A DNA stretch of 14,002 bases, taken from positions 1-14,002 of the forward strand of contig JBKGZM010000050.1 of assembly GCA_046545575.1 (NCBI GenBank), in the 5' to 3' direction. The position numbers and the translations under genes were made by a program. This DNA is from JAGXOF01 sp046545575 (GTDB lineage: Bacteria > Chloroflexota > Dehalococcoidia > SZUA-161 > SpSt-899). Shown here in pieces: positions 1 to 7,721 of this stretch (position 1 is the stretch's first letter; each line of letters starts with the position of its first letter). The notes under the pieces are model-generated. The model was not told where the DNA came from, did not search any database, and saw only the letters and a list, made by a program, of their open reading frames with translations.

Positions 1-1
1 T

Positions 2-94
2 GCACACTATACCCTTCAGCTCCACAGGCGCTATGTCCTGAGTTCTGAAGTTTACTTTGGTGCCGACAAATCGGTGCTGGAGAAGCTGATATGA
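2..94 (+). CDS. Possible 3' end of an unidentified gene (truncated by window edge)
   Basis: One plus-strand frame is open from the first bases of the window to a TGA at 92-94 and gives 30 residues ending in GADKSVLEKLI. The composition is protein-like, with alternating hydrophobic and charged residues, and the 129 bp that follow contain no convincing gene on this strand. A 31-codon open stretch occurs often by chance, so this is only a candidate tail of a gene that starts outside the window. It would converge on the response-regulator gene that ends at 224. No family is recognised. Confidence 0.3.
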   Translation, partial: AHYTLQLHRRYVLSSEVYFGADKSVLEKLI

Positions 95-223
95 TAACGT
101 GAAGCGACTGAAGCTGCACAAGGTCCATGTTACATATTCATTCCACTAATCACAGGTTCAATAAGGTAGAAAATTGGAGCACCATAGCTGATGATCGATA
201 AGAATCAGAGCAATCCATTCACC

Positions 224-943
224 TCAACATCCGATGTACTCAGACTTTTCCGCATTGCTGTTCTTTCGGCTGTCTGCCTGCACATTTACTATCCCAGAAA
301 AAGATTGAGAGGTTGCCCAATCCCGAATAGCGTCCATTTCGTGGGCCATTTTCTGGAGGCTTTCCAGAACTTCCCTGTAGGCCTCCACTACGGTAAACCT
401 CTGGTTTAAATGCTGCTGGAAGAGATTATTCAAAGCATTGAGTTCCGTTACTCGTCTCTCCAGTTCACGGTTCTTTTGTTGCAGTTCCTTGTGTTTCTGT
501 TCCAGTTGCTGGTACAGGCGATTTCTCTCCTTTTCCGACTCGTGCTTATAAAGTGCCATCTCAATCGTGGTGTGAAGTTCCCTATCCTCAAAGGGTTTCA
601 CAATGTATCCGTAAGGCTCGCTTATCTTTGCACGTTCCATGGTCTTATCATCGGTGTACGCGGTAAGGTACACAACAGGGATATTGTGCTGTGCACGTAC
701 TTGTTCCGCAGCCTGAATGCCGTCCATTTCCCCCTTCAGCACGATATCCATAAGGACCAGATCAGGATTGTGCTCATCTACTTTCTCGATAGCTTCCTCC
801 CCCGACGCCACTATATCCAAGACTGTGTATCCAAGCTCTTTTAATGTGCCTTGTATCTCGCTCGCGATAAGGGACTCGTCTTCCACGACCAGGATTCGTG
901 CCTTCGCTGGTTTCTGTTCTTCTTTCATTATTGGCTCTTCCAT
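224..943 (-). CDS. Response regulator: receiver domain with coiled-coil output
   Basis: A 239-residue single-receiver response regulator. Residues about 15-132 form a CheY-like receiver with the acidic pair E21/D22, the phospho-accepting D66 in the VLMDIVL strand, T94 in YLTAYTDD and the invariant K116 in YIVKPFE. Residues about 134-205 are a long Glu/Gln/Lys/Arg-rich coiled coil (LYQQLEQKHKELQQKNRELE), followed by a short polar tail. No helix-turn-helix, GGDEF or kinase domain is present, so the output is probably protein-protein contact rather than direct DNA binding. The start at 943 is chosen because the strong ribosome site AGGAG (952-956) sits 8 nt upstream; the frame stays open further upstream (to 1069) but that part is low-complexity and unlike the family. 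The gene follows the TRAP permease on the same strand after 197 nt. Its partner kinase is not in the window. Confidence 0.88.
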   Translation of the reverse strand: MEEPIMKEEQKPAKARILVVEDESLIASEIQGTLKELGYTVLDIVASGEEAIEKVDEHNPDLVLMDIVLKGEMDGIQAAEQVRAQHNIPVVYLTAYTDDKTMERAKISEPYGYIVKPFEDRELHTTIEMALYKHESEKERNRLYQQLEQKHKELQQKNRELERRVTELNALNNLFQQHLNQRFTVVEAYREVLESLQKMAHEMDAIRDWATSQSFSGIVNVQADSRKNSNAEKSEYIGC

Positions 944-951
944 AAATTCAA

Positions 952-956
952 CTCCT
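952..956 (-). promoter_or_regulatory. Ribosome-binding site that fixes the response-regulator start
   Basis: On the minus strand AGGAG lies 8 nt before the ATG at 943. It supports this internal start over the upstream in-frame start at 1069, and so removes 42 residues from the longest reading frame. Confidence 0.75.
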
Positions 957-1140
957 GAATAAGACTTTGCTGTAGTGCCTTTTGTTTGCGGTCCCTGGGA
1001 AAGACTTTTAACTGGATTTCTCTTTTGGTTATCATGATAGCTTGCTCGTTTGTGCCTGTGGTGTGCCAAAAGTGTGGGTTTGGTGTGGAAACGTTTTTGG
1101 CCTGAGAACAGTGGAGGGGTAATGGGGTGACTGGTAGTGG

Positions 1141-3063
1141 TCAGTTCCTGTTTCTTAATATCGGGGTAAGGATAAGCGTGATTACAATTAGTCCAAAGCC
1201 AGCCAGAGTGGCAATCGTTTCAGGGAAAGCGATAAGAAACCCGCCTAAAGTCAGCACAGTACGTTGAATTATCGTTAGCCTGCCAAATTTGAGGAGATAT
1301 CCCTCGAGGCCGGATGCCAGGATAAAAACACCCAGCATAGCCAGGGCGGTGTGATAGAGTATCTCCCATGGTGTGCCCTGCATGATCAGGGCCGGCTGAA
1401 GAACGAAGAAGAAGGGAACGAAGACGAGCACAATTCCCAGTCTCAAGCTGGTCCAGGCGGTTTTCGTCGCGTCTGCTCCGGCTACGCTGGCTGCAATAAA
1501 GGCGTTTATGGCCACCGGAGGGGTAAGCCCACCCAGTCCTGCGTAGAAGATTATAAAGAGGTGCACGGCGATTACGGGTATGCCGGTAACCGTGGCCACG
1601 GCCGGAGCCATGGTGACGGCCAGGAAAAGATACGAGGTTCTTTGAAGGCCGACCATGCCCATCAGCAAGTTGAATATCGCTCCTATCAAAAGGACCAGGA
1701 AGACATTGCCAGCGCCAAGGGACACTACCCAGGCAGTCACCGCCGCTGCCATTCCTGTCTTGTAAAGCCCTACCAGTATGAACCCTATGGAGAGGAATAT
1801 CGCCATGCCAAAGTTTACCAGCCCGGCGGTGTATGCCAGTGCTTCCTCCAGCCTGTGAGGCGTGAGAGTCCTGGGCCTGGTAATTGCGTTTAACAGCAAC
1901 ATCAGAGCAGAAGCATAGACTGGCGTGATCATCCCCCACCGCATATAGAGGAGTCCAAAAACGAGAAAAGCAATACAGAAGAGATATATCCATCCTTCTT
2001 TAAGTGTAGGCAATATCCCTGGAATGTCCCGGGGAGCCAGGCCTTTGAATCCGGCCTTGGCCGCATAGCCATCAACCTGTACCAGCAAGCCGAAGTAGTA
2101 GAGCACGGTGGGAATGAAAGCCGCCACCATGATGACGGCATAGTCCACATTGGCGATTATGGCGGCCATGAAAACCATTCCTCCCATCACCGGGGGCATC
2201 GTGTCGCCACCGGAGGAAGCGCATGCTTCGGTGGCTGCGGCGTATTCCGGGGAGTACCCTGTCCTTTTCATGGCCGGTATGGTAAAGGAACCCGTGGCGG
2301 CGATGTTGGCGATTATACTCCCGACCAGGCTTCCGAAGAAGCCACTGGCCAGCACTGCTATCTTGGCAGGGCCTCCCCTCACCCGTCCCAGAAGGGCGGT
2401 TGCCAGTTTAAGGAAGAACTCGCCCCCGCCCAACCCCAGCATCACCCCCGCGAACAGGTAGAACCCGAGAATCATCTTTGCCAGCATCGCTGCCGGCAGC
2501 CCCAATATCCCGTCGGCGCCGAAGGCGAAGCTGGAAAATATCTCCTGGAAGGAAAGTCTGAATCCGTACAGTACACCTGGCATCCTGTCGGCGAAGAGAG
2601 GATAAATGATGGAAACGCCAAGTACTGCCACGTATCCCCACCCCCCCGCCCGCCTCCCCGCCTCCAGCGACAGAAGCCCCAGCACCACGGCCAGGGCAAA
2701 GTGAAAGGTAGAGGGCGCAGGCGTCCATAGACGCATGGATATCTCGTTGGAATGCGAGAGGAAAAAGAACAGTATGGCAGGTAGCAGGAGCGACAGAAGA
2801 TAGTCATACCAGGGAGGCGCGTAGCCTCTGCTCTTGCGACTGGCCCCCAGACCGATAAATACATTGAAACCGAGGATGGCGAAAAGGAGGTAGAAGTACG
2901 TTGTGCCGCTTATGACCTTCCCTCCTACGGGGATCGCCAGCCAGTACAGAACGAATAGCACTATCGCTGCCAGCGTGGTGCCGAGATATATTGCCCGGAC
3001 CGGCGCTGGCAAATGGCGATATCGCGTTATGGATAGGCCTGAGGGCCGCCCTTCCGTAGCCAA
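1141..3063 (-). CDS. TRAP transporter permease, fused small (DctQ-like) and large (DctM-like) subunits, TAXI type
   Basis: A 640-residue, very hydrophobic inner-membrane protein with well over a dozen predicted membrane segments. The N-terminal ~190 residues correspond to the small 4-TM subunit. The remainder is the 12-TM DctM-type channel subunit with its signature region at about 240-300: a G-S-I-I-A-N-I-A-A-T-G stretch, TIPAMKRTGY and SSGGDTMPPVMGGM. Fusions of this length are typical of the TAXI subfamily of TRAP carriers, which are ion-gradient-driven secondary importers fed by an extracytoplasmic receptor. That receptor is encoded immediately upstream, 18 nt away. The start is a TTG codon at 3061-3063, preceded by AGGA about 9 nt upstream; no ATG alternative exists near the N-terminus. 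The substrate cannot be read from the sequence; TAXI receptors are poorly characterised and some bind small carboxylates such as glutamate. Co-transcription with heme-synthesis genes is unusual. Confidence 0.93.
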   Translation of the reverse strand: MATEGRPSGLSITRYRHLPAPVRAIYLGTTLAAIVLFVLYWLAIPVGGKVISGTTYFYLLFAILGFNVFIGLGASRKSRGYAPPWYDYLLSLLLPAILFFFLSHSNEISMRLWTPAPSTFHFALAVVLGLLSLEAGRRAGGWGYVAVLGVSIIYPLFADRMPGVLYGFRLSFQEIFSSFAFGADGILGLPAAMLAKMILGFYLFAGVMLGLGGGEFFLKLATALLGRVRGGPAKIAVLASGFFGSLVGSIIANIAATGSFTIPAMKRTGYSPEYAAATEACASSGGDTMPPVMGGMVFMAAIIANVDYAVIMVAAFIPTVLYYFGLLVQVDGYAAKAGFKGLAPRDIPGILPTLKEGWIYLFCIAFLVFGLLYMRWGMITPVYASALMLLLNAITRPRTLTPHRLEEALAYTAGLVNFGMAIFLSIGFILVGLYKTGMAAAVTAWVVSLGAGNVFLVLLIGAIFNLLMGMVGLQRTSYLFLAVTMAPAVATVTGIPVIAVHLFIIFYAGLGGLTPPVAINAFIAASVAGADATKTAWTSLRLGIVLVFVPFFFVLQPALIMQGTPWEILYHTALAMLGVFILASGLEGYLLKFGRLTIIQRTVLTLGGFLIAFPETIATLAGFGLIVITLILTPILRNRN

Positions 3064-3081
3064 ATGGATTTATCCTGTGCT

Positions 3082-4587
3082 TTATTTGGTTTTCACGTTG
3101 CCCTGCTCGTCGGCTATCTTGACGGGTTCTTTAGGGAAACCGCTGACAGTGCCGCTGGATAGCGTCATAACCAGCTCACATTCGGCACCGGGAGTGGCTT
3201 TGCCCTCTACGGTTATCGTGTCGTTAATCTGGGCTGGATCGGTGATCGAGGTGAATTCGAAGCTGAGCCCGCTCTCCGAAGTCGCTTTGGGAGTTGCTTC
3301 GGGACTTTTCTCCGGTGTTTCCGAGGGTTCGGGCTCCGGCACACTCGTGGGTATTACCTCTTCACCGCTTTCAGTCAGACTTACATGCATACCGACCTTT
3401 GGTATGTCGTGCTCCACTTTGTAGGTTTCCCACAGGGTTACCCACTCCTGGTTTGCCGGACTTATCTCTATGCCCTTCTCCTCGGCCAGGCTTTTGGCGT
3501 TGGCATAAGCATCGACATAGGTGTTGAAGAGTTCTACGTTTTCCTGCTGCCGGCGCTCGTGTGCTTCGGTCCATAATCCCTTCTCTTTCAGGTACTTTAT
3601 AAGCCCTTCGTGGATGGGGATGTAGGTGGTTTTCAGTGCCTCCATGAGATGGTCGATGCTCATATACTTGTTGGAATCGTAGGCGTCCTTGTAGCTTTCA
3701 TAGTTTTCATCGAGCCATTTGGCGAAGTGGTAGACAAGCTCCGCATCGTGTTTTTTGGTTGTGATGTCGAATATGTAGCCGGCTGTCCCCCAGTGGCCAA
3801 CGGCTTCCGACACGCCGGTTTTCATCGGTGCGAAGGAATACAGCAGGCTCCTTGCCTGCCAGCGTTTGGCTCCCTCCGGGTCCTTCTCCGCGTTCAGGTC
3901 CAGGAAGCGGATGCCGTGAGGTGCGGAAGCTACTTCCTGGAGGGTGGGGGAGGTGGGGAAGCCGAAGGCGATGTCGGCTCTGCCCTCGGCGACGGCTCGC
4001 ATCGCTCCTTCGAAGCTGCCCGCATTTACCCATTCGATTTCCTCTTCGTCCAGTTGAATCCAGGCTAACAGTGAGCGGTAAGGGTTCAGCGTTGAGTCCT
4101 TCATGTTCCAGACCGAGAACCTCGTCCCCGGACCGATATCGTAAATCGTCTCGATATCCGAGTTGCCGCGGACGAAGAAGCCGGCGTTGCCCAGGTCGTG
4201 AACCCAGACGATCCTCGCCTGAAAAGGGCCGCCGTCTTTGGTGGCATGGTCTTCTGTGGCTTCGATGATGTTGCTCAGGGCGCTCTTGGATGCTGAACTC
4301 AGGAACATTTCGCCCTCTTTAAGATAGCGCATGCACTTGCCGGGGTCTGCCTCCGGCACGACCCTGATGGCCATTCCGGTCTCGGCTTCCATTATGGATG
4401 CCCAGCTCACGTACTTGGCCAGTCCGCTCTGACCCGGGGCCGCGATATGCACCCGTTCCGGCCATTGCCAGCCCTGATCTGTTCCTTCAGTCTGTGTTGT
4501 GTCTGAGGAGCACCCGCTTAAAGCCAGAATACTGCCCAGTACAAGCAATAGAGCTATTACTGTTGGTCTAAACAAAAGCCTTGTCAT
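3082..4587 (-). CDS. TAXI-family TRAP transporter solute receptor, lipoprotein with C-terminal stalk and Ig-like tail
   Basis: A 501-residue exported receptor. Residues 1-25 are a lipoprotein signal (MTRLLFR, hydrophobic core, lipobox LSGC) with the lipidated Cys at 26. Residues about 45-390 are the TAXI substrate-binding fold, with typical elements such as the N-terminal HIAAPGQSG strand-loop, GTRFSVW, GSFEGAMRAVAEGRADIAFGF and a C-terminal helical lobe. Unlike a standard TAXI receptor (roughly 320-450 residues), it continues with a Pro/Glu/Ser/Thr-rich linker (about 412-440) and a beta-rich, possibly Ig-like segment (441-501: TITVEGKATPGAEC and following). The last segment is short for a full Ig domain and may be incomplete. 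The start lies 3 nt after the ahbD stop, with GGAG about 8 nt upstream, so the gene belongs to the same operon. It delivers substrate to the fused permease encoded just downstream. Confidence 0.92.
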   Translation of the reverse strand: MTRLLFRPTVIALLLVLGSILALSGCSSDTTQTEGTDQGWQWPERVHIAAPGQSGLAKYVSWASIMEAETGMAIRVVPEADPGKCMRYLKEGEMFLSSASKSALSNIIEATEDHATKDGGPFQARIVWVHDLGNAGFFVRGNSDIETIYDIGPGTRFSVWNMKDSTLNPYRSLLAWIQLDEEEIEWVNAGSFEGAMRAVAEGRADIAFGFPTSPTLQEVASAPHGIRFLDLNAEKDPEGAKRWQARSLLYSFAPMKTGVSEAVGHWGTAGYIFDITTKKHDAELVYHFAKWLDENYESYKDAYDSNKYMSIDHLMEALKTTYIPIHEGLIKYLKEKGLWTEAHERRQQENVELFNTYVDAYANAKSLAEEKGIEISPANQEWVTLWETYKVEHDIPKVGMHVSLTESGEEVIPTSVPEPEPSETPEKSPEATPKATSESGLSFEFTSITDPAQINDTITVEGKATPGAECELVMTLSSGTVSGFPKEPVKIADEQGNVKTK

Positions 4588-4590
4588 TCG

Positions 4591-5709
4591 TCAGTCTCCT
4601 TTCTCTCCTGTGTTTAGCCATCGCGGTTCGTATACACAGTAGGGCTCCGCCTCCAGGTAGTCGCCTGTTGCTGAGTATGCCCTTGCTCTGCAGCCGCCGC
4701 ATATCCGTTTGTACTCACAGACTCCGCATTTGCCCTTGATGTTGGAGAGGTCTCTGAGATGTCTGAATAACGGAGCATTGGCCCATATTTCGCCGAAGGA
4801 CTGTTCCCTCACGTTGCCCGCTTCGATGTCCAGATAGCCACACCCCTGCACACCGCCCCGGTGGGAAACGAAACAGAAGCCGGTGCCGGCAAGGCAGCCC
4901 CTCGTGATGGTCTGCATGGATTGATGGGCGGATTGAGAATTCAGGCTTCGATTTCCGGATGCTTTGCTCTCCCTTTGCTTTACTATCCTCATATAGTGAG
5001 GCGCATCGGTGGGCTTGAAGAACATCCTGTCTCCGAGTTCCTGTTGTTTGTCGTATATCCAGTTCAGTGTCTCTTCGTACTGCTGTGGAGATAGCTCCTG
5101 GTCTTCGAGGCCTTTGCCCCGCCCGGTGGGGACCAGCATGAACGGATGAAAGGACACAGCTCCGATGTCTATAGAAAGATCCAGCAGGTCGGCCAGGTAG
5201 TGGACATTCAACTTCGTTACGGTGCTGTTGATCTGAACCTCAATACCCGCGGCGCGTGCATTGGCGATTCCGTCCAGCGCTTCCTGATAAGCCCCCTGTT
5301 TGCCGCGGAACTCATCCTGAAGTTCCGGTGTGGGGAAGTCCAGACTAACTGCCAGGCGGGATACCGGCACTTTCTTCAATTCGGCTGCCAGTTCCCTGGT
5401 AATCAGCGTGCCGTTGGTGCCCATGACCACTTTCAGTCCTTTGCTCACTCCGTATCCGGCGATTTGCAATACATCCGGCCGGGCCAGCGGCTCGCCGCCG
5501 GTCAGGATGAGAATCGGTTTTGCCACCCCGGCTATCTGGTCGATCAGTCGATAGCACTCATCGGTTGTGAGTTCATCCTCATATGGTTCGTCCTCCGAGG
5601 AAGCACGGCAATGGGCACAGAAGAGATTGCAGCGGCGGGTTATTTCCCAGGCCACCAGATGCAATCCGGGCTCAATGATGTCCCTGTTGGAGTGGTTGCT
5701 GACGCTCAT
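4591..5709 (-). CDS. ahbD: Radical SAM/SPASM protein, AhbD-like (Fe-coproporphyrin III decarboxylase, heme synthase)
   Basis: A 372-residue radical SAM enzyme. The 4Fe-4S/SAM motif is CNLFCAHC with C27, C31 and C34; TGGEP follows at 70-74. The C-terminal SPASM/twitch part carries C272, C279, C290, C328, C331, C337, C340 and C358. Segments that I recognise as AhbD-like are HPFMLVPTGRGKGLEDQE, RGCLAGTGFCF, CGYLDIEAGNVREQ, CGGCRARAYSATGDY and EPYCVYEP. AhbD oxidatively decarboxylates two propionates of iron-coproporphyrin III to vinyls, giving heme b in the siroheme-dependent pathway of anaerobes and archaea. The start ATG overlaps the upstream ahbC stop by 4 nt (ATGA), which implies translational coupling. 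The FKPTDAPHY segment (231-239) has Asp at the position where I recall Cys in several relatives. The alternative is another SPASM maturase, but adjacency to an AhbC-like gene favours the heme role. Confidence 0.85.
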   Translation of the reverse strand: MSVSNHSNRDIIEPGLHLVAWEITRRCNLFCAHCRASSEDEPYEDELTTDECYRLIDQIAGVAKPILILTGGEPLARPDVLQIAGYGVSKGLKVVMGTNGTLITRELAAELKKVPVSRLAVSLDFPTPELQDEFRGKQGAYQEALDGIANARAAGIEVQINSTVTKLNVHYLADLLDLSIDIGAVSFHPFMLVPTGRGKGLEDQELSPQQYEETLNWIYDKQQELGDRMFFKPTDAPHYMRIVKQRESKASGNRSLNSQSAHQSMQTITRGCLAGTGFCFVSHRGGVQGCGYLDIEAGNVREQSFGEIWANAPLFRHLRDLSNIKGKCGVCEYKRICGGCRARAYSATGDYLEAEPYCVYEPRWLNTGEKGD

Positions 5710-6875
5710 TTGATACCGATCTCCTCGTCGGTGAGATAGCAGGCAGGGTCTTCTGCCCAGACATCGTTATGGACCGCCTCGGCGCGCTCACGCAGATTGC
5801 CGTTGCAGATATCAAGATACTGGCAGCTACCGCACCGTCCCTTGAGCAGCTTTTGACGATCTTTTAAGCCCTGCATCAGGGAGTCAGATGTATTTGTCCA
5901 GATCTCGCCGAAACTGCGTTCGAGGACGTTGCCGGCGGAATAATGCCACCAGAACTGGTCGGGGTGGACGTTTCCTTCCGGGTCTACAGAGCCGATTTTG
6001 ATGCCCGAGTTGTTGCCTCCGTTCGTTTTTAAAAGTTCGTAAACAAAGCGAGCGCGTTCCGTGTCTTTCTCTCTCAATTTCAGATAGAGATAGGGCCCGT
6101 CGGCGTGATTTGCCACGGTGAGGACTTCCTTTGGTAAGCTGCGCCGGTAAAGGTCCTCGGTGAGCTCGCAGATCGTGTCAACGGCTTGCCTTGTCTGAGC
6201 ATGGTCTATGTCATCCTGGACGAGCGTGCTGCCCCTGCCGGAGTAGGCCAGGTGATAGAAACAAAGCCGCTCTATTCCTTCCTGCTCCGCCAGTCGGAAC
6301 ATGGCCGGTATTTCCTGGTAATTGAAACGGGTAATGGTAAAACGCAGTGAAACCCGCAGTCCGTTCTTGATACAGTTTCTGATTCCCTCGAGAGCTGCCC
6401 GGTAAGCGCCCTGCCTGCCGCGAAAACGGTCGTTGATTTGTTCCGTCCCGTCCAGACTAATGCCAACCTCGGCAAATCCGATCTCACTTAACTGCCTGGC
6501 GATATCCTCCGTTATCAGCGTCCCGTTGGAGGAAAGCGCTACCCTCAGTCCGCTCTCAACGGCAAAACGAGCCAGTTCCGGCAAATCGTCTCTTAGCAAG
6601 GGTTCCCCGCCGGAGAACAGGATTACCGGGACGTCGAAGGCAGCGATGTCGCTGATAAAGGCTTTGGATGAGGCCGTGTCCATTTCTTCCCCGGATTTGT
6701 TTTCGCCGGCGGAAGCGTAGCAGTGGACACAGTGCAGGTTACAGCGCCCGGTGCAGTTCCACACGACTACGGGAGCATTAGAGGAAACCTTGATAGCGCC
6801 GGTGTGCGACTCGCCGTAGCGGAGGCTGTCACCCGGGCCGTGACCATCGCACAGCAGGCGGGAAACGGAAATCAC
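5706..6875 (-). CDS. ahbC: Radical SAM/SPASM protein, AhbC-like (12,18-didecarboxysiroheme deacetylase)
   Basis: A 389-residue radical SAM enzyme. The N-terminus has the AhbC-style leader (ISVSRLLCD, PGDSLRYG), then VVVWNCTGRCNLHCVHCY with cluster ligands C45, C49 and C52, and SGGEP at 88-92. The C-terminal SPASM region contains DPEGNVHPDQFWWHYSAGNV, C348, C351, C357 and C379, and the characteristic end CNGNLRERAEA...DPACYLTDEE. AhbC removes the two acetate side chains of 12,18-didecarboxysiroheme to give iron-coproporphyrin III, the substrate of AhbD encoded directly downstream. The start is GTG at 6873-6875, embedded in a GTGA overlap with the stop of the upstream regulator gene, so translation is coupled. 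The AhbA/AhbB siroheme decarboxylase genes are not in the window. NirJ (heme d1) proteins are close relatives and cannot be fully excluded. Confidence 0.86.
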   Translation of the reverse strand: MISVSRLLCDGHGPGDSLRYGESHTGAIKVSSNAPVVVWNCTGRCNLHCVHCYASAGENKSGEEMDTASSKAFISDIAAFDVPVILFSGGEPLLRDDLPELARFAVESGLRVALSSNGTLITEDIARQLSEIGFAEVGISLDGTEQINDRFRGRQGAYRAALEGIRNCIKNGLRVSLRFTITRFNYQEIPAMFRLAEQEGIERLCFYHLAYSGRGSTLVQDDIDHAQTRQAVDTICELTEDLYRRSLPKEVLTVANHADGPYLYLKLREKDTERARFVYELLKTNGGNNSGIKIGSVDPEGNVHPDQFWWHYSAGNVLERSFGEIWTNTSDSLMQGLKDRQKLLKGRCGSCQYLDICNGNLRERAEAVHNDVWAEDPACYLTDEEIGIK

Positions 6876-7531
6876 AGGAACTTATCTCCTCTTTCGATGT
6901 GAATAGAACTGCTACATTGCTGATGAGCGCTCACCAGAGATAACAAAGCTTCATCCATTGCATGGGCTACAAGCGGAATGGCTTCTGCGATCCCGCTGCT
7001 GTGAGCCTCCCGTTTTCTCATTAGATTGGATATCGACTTCATAATCGGGTCCCGGTGGAGGATAAACGTCTCTACCGAGTCGGTCAGTGGCAGGCCCAGA
7101 CCGGCCAGGGTTTCGCCGAACCCTTGCCCCACGTTACGGGCATATTCGAGTGTCTGTTCCCTTTTTGCAGGTTCGTTGAGATATTTGATAATGACATCGA
7201 GCATGTCGCGGCCGAGGTGGGCCAGTGCGGATTTTTCCTCCTCGCTAAGTCGGCTATACCAGTCCTTGTTGATGAGGGACGTCCTGTCGATCTCCCTGTG
7301 TAACTCGGTGGTGGCCTCGATTTCAGCGATCAGGTCCTTCACCCTGATGGGCTTCCGCCTTGAGTTTATCAGTTTATTCAGTTCCGTTCTCGAATAACGA
7401 CGATGGCCGCCGGGGGTGATAAAGGCCTTGATCCTGCCCTCGTCCGTCCATTGCCTGAGAGTAACCTCACTTACTCCCAGGATGTCAGAGGCTTCACTTA
7501 TGGTTAGCAGTGACTCGTTTGTTGCTGGCAT
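6872..7531 (-). CDS. MerR/excisionase-type HTH regulator with all-helical C-terminal sensor-like domain
   Basis: A 219-residue putative transcription factor. Residues about 9-55 are a MerR/BldC-like winged helix (TISEASDILGVSEVTLRQW, GGHRRYSRTELNKLI). Residues about 62-85 form a charged helical linker. Residues about 90-205 are predicted all-alpha (LGRDMLDVIIKYL, NVGQGFGETLAGLGL, VETFILHRDPIMKSI, AHAMDEALLSLV), resembling the four-helix N-terminal domains of RsbRD-type stress proteins. The B12-binding signature of CarH-like MerR proteins is absent. It is the first gene of the operon, joined to ahbC by a 4-nt overlap, so it probably controls its own operon; a heme or tetrapyrrole ligand is an attractive guess (several His residues, e.g. 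H159 and H190) but not shown. The ATG start has GGTGG 6 nt upstream. A consensus promoter and phased repeats lie just upstream. Confidence 0.82.
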   Translation of the reverse strand: MPATNESLLTISEASDILGVSEVTLRQWTDEGRIKAFITPGGHRRYSRTELNKLINSRRKPIRVKDLIAEIEATTELHREIDRTSLINKDWYSRLSEEEKSALAHLGRDMLDVIIKYLNEPAKREQTLEYARNVGQGFGETLAGLGLPLTDSVETFILHRDPIMKSISNLMRKREAHSSGIAEAIPLVAHAMDEALLSLVSAHQQCSSSIHIERGDKFL

Positions 7532-7550
7532 TCTACCACCAGGGAAATGA

Positions 7551-7583
7551 TATAAATCTATAAAAAACTATAAGAAATTATAA
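7551..7583. repeat. Four phased TATAA direct repeats, candidate operator of the HTH regulator
   Basis: TATAA occurs at 7551, 7559, 7569 and 7579, that is with periods of 8, 10 and 10 bp, close to one helical turn. The array overlaps the -10 box and predicted transcription start of the minus-strand promoter. BldC/MerR-like proteins can bind head-to-tail direct repeats, so autoregulation by the adjacent regulator is plausible. Simple AT-richness is the alternative. Confidence 0.45.
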
Positions 7584-7605
7584 GTGGAGGGAAAGGGGAT
7601 GTCAA
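7577..7605 (-). promoter_or_regulatory. Consensus sigma-70 promoter for the HTH-ahbC-ahbD-TRAP operon
   Basis: Reading the minus strand, TTGACA (7605-7600) is followed by exactly 17 nt and TATAAT (7582-7577). Both hexamers match consensus perfectly. The expected transcription start near 7570 leaves a leader of about 39 nt before the ATG at 7531. Such a strong core promoter normally implies repression, which fits the overlapping TATAA repeats and the adjacent regulator gene. Confidence 0.85.
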
Positions 7606-7610
7606 CCGGA

Positions 7611-7635
7611 TGGGAAAGATAATCGTATTTTCCCA
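7611..7635. repeat. 7-bp perfect inverted repeat upstream of the operon promoter
   Basis: TGGGAAA (7611-7617) and TTTCCCA (7629-7635) are exact reverse complements, separated by 11 nt. The dyad sits 5 bp upstream of the -35 box of the minus-strand promoter and about 87 bp before the plus-strand -35 candidate, a usual place for an activator or a shared operator. A transcribed hairpin is less likely because no U-tract follows. Confidence 0.4.
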
Positions 7636-7721
7636 AAAGCCTCTAACTTGCGGTTGCTTCTCCTGCCTCTAAATTGCTCGTTTTCAATATATTGACTCCT
7701 CACTACGCTCGAATCTGGTTA

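Noticed and set aside
410..844. 144-residue plus-strand open frame opposite the response regulator
   Set aside because: Leu/Phe-rich translation of the reverse complement of the receiver and coiled-coil coding sequence; no independent support.
1030..1039. 10-bp perfect palindrome TATCATGATA upstream of the response regulator
   Set aside because: Short palindromes of this size arise by chance, and no second copy or adjacent promoter was found to support an operator.
1065..1101. Inverted repeat GCCAAAA / TTTTGGC between the TRAP and response-regulator genes as a terminator
   Set aside because: The 23-nt loop is too long and the 7-bp stem too AT-rich for a convincing intrinsic terminator, and no proper U-tract follows on the minus strand.
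2150..4268. Plus-strand open frames opposite the TRAP permease and TAXI receptor (e.g. 2150-2461, 2903-3424, 3610-4068, 3828-4268)
   Set aside because: They are antisense to genes with clear family signatures, have biased or low-complexity composition (Arg/Ser/Pro-rich) and no recognisable domain.
5146..5739. 197-residue plus-strand open frame opposite ahbD
   Set aside because: It is a shadow of the radical SAM gene; no ribosome site and no protein-like domain pattern.
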